Assembly (NCBI GenBank): GCA_963847945.1
Contig: CAWKBX010000009.1
Span: 1,116,001 to 1,180,000, forward strand
Direction: 5' to 3'
Source: JANMJD01 sp963847945
Lineage (GTDB): Bacteria > Actinomycetota > Acidimicrobiia > Acidimicrobiales > Ilumatobacteraceae
Length of the DNA stretch: 64,000 bases
Shown: piece by piece, positions 59,765-64,000 of the stretch
How the letters are laid out: every line of letters begins with the position of its first letter
How positions within the stretch are numbered: position 1 is the stretch's first letter
Program-made: the position numbers and the translations under genes
The notes under the pieces: model-generated
Told to the model about the DNA's origin: nothing
Seen by the model: only the letters and a program-made list of their open reading frames with translations
The model's database searches: none

Positions 59765-60991
59765 CTAGCGCAGCGAGCGCTCCTTGTCGATGACGATGAC
59801 CGAGTTGGCCGAGGTGGCGAACTTGCCCGACGGTGTGCCGAGGTCGAGTCCGAGGCGATAGCCGGCAGGAACGTTGACGTTTTTGTCGATGATCGCGCGG
59901 TGGACGATCGCCCGCGGGCCGATATGGACGCCGGGGAAGATGATCGACTCGGTGACCCGCGCCCCGTCCTCGATGAACACGTTCGGCCCGATGATCGAGT
60001 TGTCGATCGACCCGCCCGACACGATCGACCCGGCGCACAACAAACTGCGGGTGACCTGCGAGGTCGACCCGGCGCGGCCGTACGACAGCTTGGCCGGCGG
60101 CAGCGGCAACTGCAGGCTGTAGACGGGCCACAGCGGGTTGTAGAGGCTGAACGGCGGCACCGGCGAGATCAGGTCCATGTTGGCGTCGTAGTAGGCGTCG
60201 AGCGACCCCACGTCACGCCAATAGCCCCGCTCGTGCTCGGCCTGCCCAGGGATCTCGTTGGTCGAGAAGTCGTACATGTAGGCGTCACCCGAATCGGCGA
60301 GCGCCGGGATCACATCGCCGCCCATGTCTTTCGGCCCGAAGTCGTCGGTTGGGGTGACGATGTCGATCAGCGCCTTGGTGGTGAACACGTAGTTGCCCAT
60401 CGAGGCGAGCGCTCGCGTCGGGTCGCCGGGCATCGTTGGGGGCTCGGCGGGCTTCTCGTGGAACTTGATGATCTTGCCGTCGTCGGCCGCTTCGATGATT
60501 CCGAATTCGGAGGCTTCGTGGATCGGGACGGGGATCGCCGCCACCGTCACCGCCGCACCCGAGTCGATGTGTTGGGCGACCATCTGGCGTGGATCCATGT
60601 GGTAAATGTGATCGGCACCGAACACGCAGACGTAGTCGGGCTTCTCGTCGCTGATCAGGTTGAGGTTCTGGTAGATCGCGTCGGCCGAGCCGCTGAACCA
60701 TTGCGGTCCGCGGCGCATTTGGGCGGGAACCGGGGTCACGTAGTCGCCGAGCAGTGTCGAGAACCGCCACGTCTGGCTGATGTGACGGTCGAGGCTGTGG
60801 CTCTTGTACTGCGTCAGCACGACGATTTTCAGCAACCCTGCGTTGGCGAAGTTCGAAAGCACAAAGTCGATGATGCGATACGACCCACCGAAGGGAACCG
60901 CAGGCTTGGCGCGATCGGCGGTGAGCGGAGCAAGGCGCTTGCCTTCGCCGCCGGCGAGGATGATGACCAGGATGTTCGGAGCAGGTATCAC
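59765..60991 (-). CDS. glgC: glucose-1-phosphate adenylyltransferase
   Basis: 408 residues from a GTG at 60991. VIILAGGEGKRLAPLTADRAKPAVPFGG is the nucleotide-binding segment with the pyrophosphorylase signature, FSGSADAIYQN and FGADHIYHMD follow, GIIEAADDGKIIKFHEKP holds the catalytic region, and a left-handed beta helix ends the protein. It makes ADP-glucose, the committed step of glycogen synthesis, under allosteric control. It starts 9 bases after glgA. Confidence 0.96.
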   Translation of the reverse strand: MIPAPNILVIILAGGEGKRLAPLTADRAKPAVPFGGSYRIIDFVLSNFANAGLLKIVVLTQYKSHSLDRHISQTWRFSTLLGDYVTPVPAQMRRGPQWFSGSADAIYQNLNLISDEKPDYVCVFGADHIYHMDPRQMVAQHIDSGAAVTVAAIPVPIHEASEFGIIEAADDGKIIKFHEKPAEPPTMPGDPTRALASMGNYVFTTKALIDIVTPTDDFGPKDMGGDVIPALADSGDAYMYDFSTNEIPGQAEHERGYWRDVGSLDAYYDANMDLISPVPPFSLYNPLWPVYSLQLPLPPAKLSYGRAGSTSQVTRSLLCAGSIVSGGSIDNSIIGPNVFIEDGARVTESIIFPGVHIGPRAIVHRAIIDKNVNVPAGYRLGLDLGTPSGKFATSANSVIVIDKERSLR

Positions 60992-61000
60992 GCAGTGACG

Positions 61001-62389
61001 TTACCTCGCCGCGCGGTTGCCGATTTCTTCGTACCACGCAATGTGCTCGCGGGCAGGCGACCTCCACGACCAATCGGCGGTCATTCCCCGTTTGCGCATC
61101 GCCGTTCGTCGGGCGGGGGAGTTCCAAGCGCGCACGGCACGATGGAGCCCGTCGACGACGCCGGCCGCGGTGACCGAGTGGGCGACCACCCCGGTCCCAG
61201 CTCGCGGTGCGGCGTCGATGTCGGTCACCGTGTCGTGGAGGCCTCCGACGTCGGTGACCATCGGCAACGCTCCGTACTGCATCGCCTGCATCTGGGCGAG
61301 CCCGCACGGTTCGAATCGGCTGGGCATCAAGAAGATGTCGCCCCCGGCGAAGAGGCGATGGGCGAGCACCTCGTCGTATCCCTGGCGGAAGCCGATCTGC
61401 GCAGGATGGCGAGCGGCGACGTCGTGCACCGCATCGACCAGGTTGCGTGCCCCGTCGCCGAGCATCGCCAACTGGGCGGGAAGCGCCGCCAACATCTCGA
61501 ACGCCGGAATCGCCAGGTCGATGCCCTTCTGGTCGACCAATCGGGTGACGACGGTGATCAGTGGCACATCTGCGGCGGGCAGGCCGAGCGCAGCTTGTAC
61601 AGCCCGTTTCGAGGCGAGCTTTCCGGCGGTGTCGGCGGCATCGAACGGCTCGGGTAGGCGTGGGTCGGTCGCCGGGTTCCATTCGAGCACGTCGATGCCG
61701 TTGCGAATACCGACGAACCGGTCGCCCCGCTCGGCCAGCACCTGGTGTGCACCTGCACTGGTCGCCGGTTCGAGCGCCTCGCGGGCGTACGTCGGGCTGA
61801 CCGTGATGACCACGTCGGCCAGCCGGATCGCCCCGACCAGCGGGTTGCACGAGCCTTCATGGAGGAACGCTTCGGGGTGCACCGGGAACGCCCGCAACCA
61901 ACCGGTGTTCGTCCACCCCTGATAGCCCAGCGTGTGAATCGTCAGTACGCTGGGAATCGGTGGATCGAGATGGGCGAGCGTCGTGGACGTATGCCAGTCG
62001 TTCAGATGAATGACGTCGGGGCGCACCTGGCGGGCGACTGCGGCGACCGCGGCGGAAAAGGCGAAGAACCGCTCGTCGTTGTCGGCGAAGCCCTCGCCGT
62101 CGGGCTGCACATAGGGGTGCGCCCGGCGGATCCCCGGAACGTCGATCAGGATCAACTCGCCGACCTCGGCGACGGTACCGCGACGAGCGATCGCCGGAGC
62201 CGCCCACGCCGGGACATCGAGGTCGAAGGTCCGTTCGTCGGTCAACTCGATGCCGGAGTAATCGGGTAGCACCACATCGACGGTCACGCCCTGGCGGCGC
62301 AGTTCGGCGACCAACCCGGCGGCTGCCGCGGCGAGGCCACCGACGCGGACGATCGGGGCGAACTCAGCGGTGGCGAAGACGACGTGCAT
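61001..62389 (-). CDS. glgA: glycogen/starch synthase, GT5 family
   Basis: 462 residues from the ATG at 62389. Two Rossmann-like lobes are seen: the N-terminal start VVFATAEFAPIVRVGG, the HLNDWHTSTT loop, and the C-terminal LMPSRFEPCGLAQMQAMQYGALP nucleotide-sugar site. In most GlgA enzymes residue 15 is the lysine of K-[VT]-G-G-L, which contacts ADP-glucose; here it is arginine (R15) and the next residues are GGLAAAA rather than GGLGDV. The protein may use a different donor or be weak. It heads the glgA-glgC-kinase set. Confidence 0.88.
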   Translation of the reverse strand: MHVVFATAEFAPIVRVGGLAAAAAGLVAELRRQGVTVDVVLPDYSGIELTDERTFDLDVPAWAAPAIARRGTVAEVGELILIDVPGIRRAHPYVQPDGEGFADNDERFFAFSAAVAAVARQVRPDVIHLNDWHTSTTLAHLDPPIPSVLTIHTLGYQGWTNTGWLRAFPVHPEAFLHEGSCNPLVGAIRLADVVITVSPTYAREALEPATSAGAHQVLAERGDRFVGIRNGIDVLEWNPATDPRLPEPFDAADTAGKLASKRAVQAALGLPAADVPLITVVTRLVDQKGIDLAIPAFEMLAALPAQLAMLGDGARNLVDAVHDVAARHPAQIGFRQGYDEVLAHRLFAGGDIFLMPSRFEPCGLAQMQAMQYGALPMVTDVGGLHDTVTDIDAAPRAGTGVVAHSVTAAGVVDGLHRAVRAWNSPARRTAMRKRGMTADWSWRSPAREHIAWYEEIGNRAAR

Positions 62390-62462
62390 CGCTTCGCATT
62401 GTGGCCTATTCGCCGGGCGTCGGCGACTCGGCATCTCGGGAGTGGTCGGCGGGCGTAACGAT

Positions 62463-62492
62463 TTGCCGACTTCGTAGACTGGTAGGTATCCG
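62463..62492 (+). promoter_or_regulatory. putative msrA promoter
   Basis: TTGCCG (62463-62468) and TATCCG (62487-62492) with an 18-base spacer, 31 bases before the msrA ATG. Match to consensus is moderate. Confidence 0.35.
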
Positions 62493-62522
62493 CATCGCTC
62501 TGCCCAACGCAAGGAGTCTGTG

Positions 62523-63173
62523 ATGCTTTTCTCCGGTCATAAGTCAACGATGGTCGCTCCGGCCGATGCTCTTCCCGGGCGTACCGATATGTCGATGTCG
62601 GTGCCCGATGCCCACCACGTCAACGGGCGGCCGTTGGTCGGGCCGTGGCCCGACGGATTCGAAACCGTCCAGTTCGGGATGGGCTGCTTCTGGGGGGCCG
62701 AGCGCAAGTTCTGGGTCGTTCCGGGCGTCTACTCCACCTCGGTCGGCTACGCCGGGGGCTACACCCCGAATGCCACCTACGAAGAGGTGTGCAGCGGCCG
62801 TACCGGCCACTCCGAAGTCGTGATGGTCGTCTTCGATCCGTCTGTGGTCAGCTTCGAGCAACTCCTTGCCGTGTTCTGGGAAAGTCACGACCCGACGATG
62901 GGTATGCGCCAGGGCAACGACATCGGTACGCAATACCGCTCGGCGATCTACACCACGACTCCCGCCCAAGCCGTGGCCGTGCTCGCGTCACGAGACCGCT
63001 TTCAGGCCGAGTTGGCCAAAGCCCGCTACGGCGCGATCACCACCGAGGTCGCCGCGGCCGGTGATTATTTCTACGCCGAGCCGTACCACCAGCAATACCT
63101 GTCGAAGAATCCGGCGGGCTACTGCGGGCTGGGTGGCACCGGGGTGTCGTGCCCGGTGGGCATCGCTCGCTGA
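62523..63173 (+). CDS. msrA: peptide-methionine (S)-S-oxide reductase
   Basis: 216 residues from the ATG at 62523 with AAGGAG upstream. FGMGCFWGAERKFW is the family's catalytic G-C-F-W-G, with YAGGYTPNATYEEVCSGRTGHSE and IGTQYRSAIYTT further on, and YCGLGGTGVSCPVG ends the protein with the two resolving cysteines. It repairs oxidised methionine. A 45-residue N-terminal stretch precedes the core, as in other long bacterial MsrA. Confidence 0.95.
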   Translation: MLFSGHKSTMVAPADALPGRTDMSMSVPDAHHVNGRPLVGPWPDGFETVQFGMGCFWGAERKFWVVPGVYSTSVGYAGGYTPNATYEEVCSGRTGHSEVVMVVFDPSVVSFEQLLAVFWESHDPTMGMRQGNDIGTQYRSAIYTTTPAQAVAVLASRDRFQAELAKARYGAITTEVAAAGDYFYAEPYHQQYLSKNPAGYCGLGGTGVSCPVGIAR

Positions 63174-63229
63174 GGCGGCTACGCTCCGCTCGGGTTCCCG
63201 CTCCCACCACATAACGAAAGGGGTTAGCC

Positions 63230-63499
63230 ATGGGCTTACTCGATAAGGCCAAGGACATGGCCGAAGGCATCAAGGACAAGATCGAGGACGCGCTTCCGGA
63301 CTCGATCAAGGACAAGATCCCCGGCATGGGCGATGCATCCGAGGCTGTTGACGGCGCGACCGACGCCGCCGCCGGTGCCGCAGGCGACGCCGAAGAGAAG
63401 GCCGGCGGCCTGCTCGGCGGGCTGAAGGACAAGCTTGGCGACATCAAGGACAAGATCGAAGACAAGCTCCCCGGCGATAGCGACGGCGACGGTCACTGA
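63230..63499 (+). CDS. small Lys/Asp/Ala-rich amphipathic protein
   Basis: 89 residues with a good GAAAGGGG ribosome site. Low-complexity amphipathic helices dominate: the pieces KDKIEDALPDS and KDKIEDKLPGDS repeat at the two ends around an Ala/Gly/Glu-rich centre. Charged residues alternate and there is no Cys or aromatic. Proteins of this composition include LEA-like stress proteins and the actinobacterial 'antitoxin' family similar to Rv0909; no toxin gene follows, so a stress role is only a guess. A strong terminator lies directly downstream. Confidence 0.75.
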   Translation: MGLLDKAKDMAEGIKDKIEDALPDSIKDKIPGMGDASEAVDGATDAAAGAAGDAEEKAGGLLGGLKDKLGDIKDKIEDKLPGDSDGDGH

Positions 63500-63513
63500 T
63501 CTTTGTTTGATCC

Positions 63514-63551
63514 GATGACGGGGCGGGAGCCAAGGCTCCCGCCCCGTCATC
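63514..63551 (+). terminator. strong rho-independent terminator
   Basis: A 17-bp perfect stem (63514-63530 with 63535-63551) with loop CAAG, followed by GTTTTCC. It ends transcription of the small amphipathic protein gene and may act in both directions. Confidence 0.92.
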
Positions 63552-63576
63552 GTTTTCCGCACTAGCGTGAGCGCCC

Positions 63577-64000
63577 GTGAAGAAGACGGGACTTGGCGCG
63601 GCGATCTTCATCTTCGTGTTGCTCCTGATCGCCTTCCGTAACGACGATGGCGACTGGTTTACCCCCGATCGTCGCTCGACGGTCGAAACGCCAAGTCCCA
63701 CAGACCTTCGGTTCAACATCGACAAGTCCGACCAGGTGATGATCGTGGCGACCGACTCCTGGGGGGCGACGCATGCGACGGCCGCCCTGTGGGAACGGCA
63801 GAAGGATGGGTCGTGGAAGAACTCTTCCGGCGACAGTCAGGCCCGTATCGGTCGCAACGGGTTCAGCGAGAATCGCAGCGAGGGCGACGGCACCACCCCC
63901 GCCGGCCGCTTTCGGTTGACTGCGGCGTTCGGTTCCGCCGAGGAGTCGTCCACGAACCTGCCGTATTCCCAGGTTGCACCCACCGACTGCTGGATCTCCG
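63577..64000 (+). CDS. L,D-transpeptidase family protein, N-terminal part
   Basis: The first 141 codons from a GTG at 63577, cut by the right edge. A signal/anchor helix (LGAAIFIFVLLLIAF) precedes the YkuD-like domain start: MIVATDSWGATHATAALWERQ, then ARIGRNGFSENRSEGDGTTPAGRFRL, which matches the G-x-x-G ... E-G-D-G-x-T-P-x-G segment of L,D-transpeptidases. The catalytic Cys/His motif lies beyond the window. Such enzymes cross-link peptidoglycan through 3-3 bonds. Confidence 0.82.
   Translation, partial: MKKTGLGAAIFIFVLLLIAFRNDDGDWFTPDRRSTVETPSPTDLRFNIDKSDQVMIVATDSWGATHATAALWERQKDGSWKNSSGDSQARIGRNGFSENRSEGDGTTPAGRFRLTAAFGSAEESSTNLPYSQVAPTDCWIS

Noticed and set aside
59534..61657. 707-codon plus-strand frame
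   Set aside because: Antisense to glgC, glgA and the PfkB gene, all recognised by catalytic motifs; the composition is Asp/Arg/Val-rich shadow sequence.

Overview
The window is a chromosome segment from a high-GC actinobacterium, most likely from the Acidimicrobiia (Ilumatobacter-like). A WhiB-family regulator, frequent GTG and TTG starts, actinobacterial paired Get3/ArsA-like ATPases, RCC1-repeat surface proteins and a CruF-type carotenoid hydratase all point there. The class-level assignment is inference, since there is no rRNA in the window. Coding density is high, and many neighbours overlap by ATGA or GTGA.

Region by region. 0-1.1 kb: the end of a sugar aldolase/PfkB kinase operon. 1.1-1.9 kb: a palindrome, an unannotated-looking 52-aa basic protein and whiB. 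1.9-8.5 kb: glpD, a methyltransferase, an NfeD homologue diverging from two ArsA-like ATPases, and a receiver-domain protein. 8.5 kb: tRNA-Pro with its terminator. 8.8-16.4 kb: cytochrome P450, a pseudokinase with a surface tail, sulfotransferase, MazG-like protein, a modular secreted esterase and asd. 16.5-22.9 kb: a GGDEF/EAL protein, a 550-base low-GC non-coding leader region (extended -10, perfect Shine-Dalgarno, 7-codon peptide, hairpin, palindromes), an MFS transporter, a methyltransferase and lysC. 23.0-28.4 kb: cyclophilin, S51 peptidase-like protein, tyrosine phosphatase, hydroxyacyl-CoA dehydrogenase, aat and a metzincin lipoprotein.

28.5-44.3 kb is a carotenoid and cell-surface island. 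It holds crtZ, a crtA-like gene, a PlsY-like acyltransferase, the translationally coupled set crtB-cruF-desaturase-glycosyltransferase, a copper-amine-oxidase-like secreted protein, an RCC1/LPETG surface protein, crtI, a GGPP synthase, a broken membrane protein and an OafA-like acyltransferase. The genes suggest a route from GGPP through phytoene and desaturated intermediates to a hydrated, glycosylated and perhaps acylated carotenoid. No lycopene cyclase was seen.

44.3-64 kb is mostly core metabolism: FkbM methyltransferase, xseBA, a DUF559 gene flanked by inverted repeats, sucCD, a B12-binding mutase subunit, a cupredoxin, a DapC-like aminotransferase, alcohol dehydrogenase, an RCC1 surface protein, GNAT, a glgA-glgC-pfkB-kinase set, msrA, an amphipathic small protein and the start of an L,D-transpeptidase. 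Lysine-pathway genes (lysC, asd, dapC-like) are scattered.

Reading frames are clean in most of the window. Between 36.6 and 49.6 kb, however, five genes change frame, including sucC and the GGPP synthase, and the 40.9-42.2 kb gene changes frame many times. Several breaks are consistent with one extra base in a short homopolymer, so base-level errors are the simplest explanation.

The only gaps over 300 bases without a confident gene are 19.02-19.57 kb, described in the features, and 40.89-42.18 kb, the broken gene. Shorter gaps such as 8.58-8.80, 52.81-52.92 and 56.53-56.74 kb hold nothing I can support beyond what is listed.
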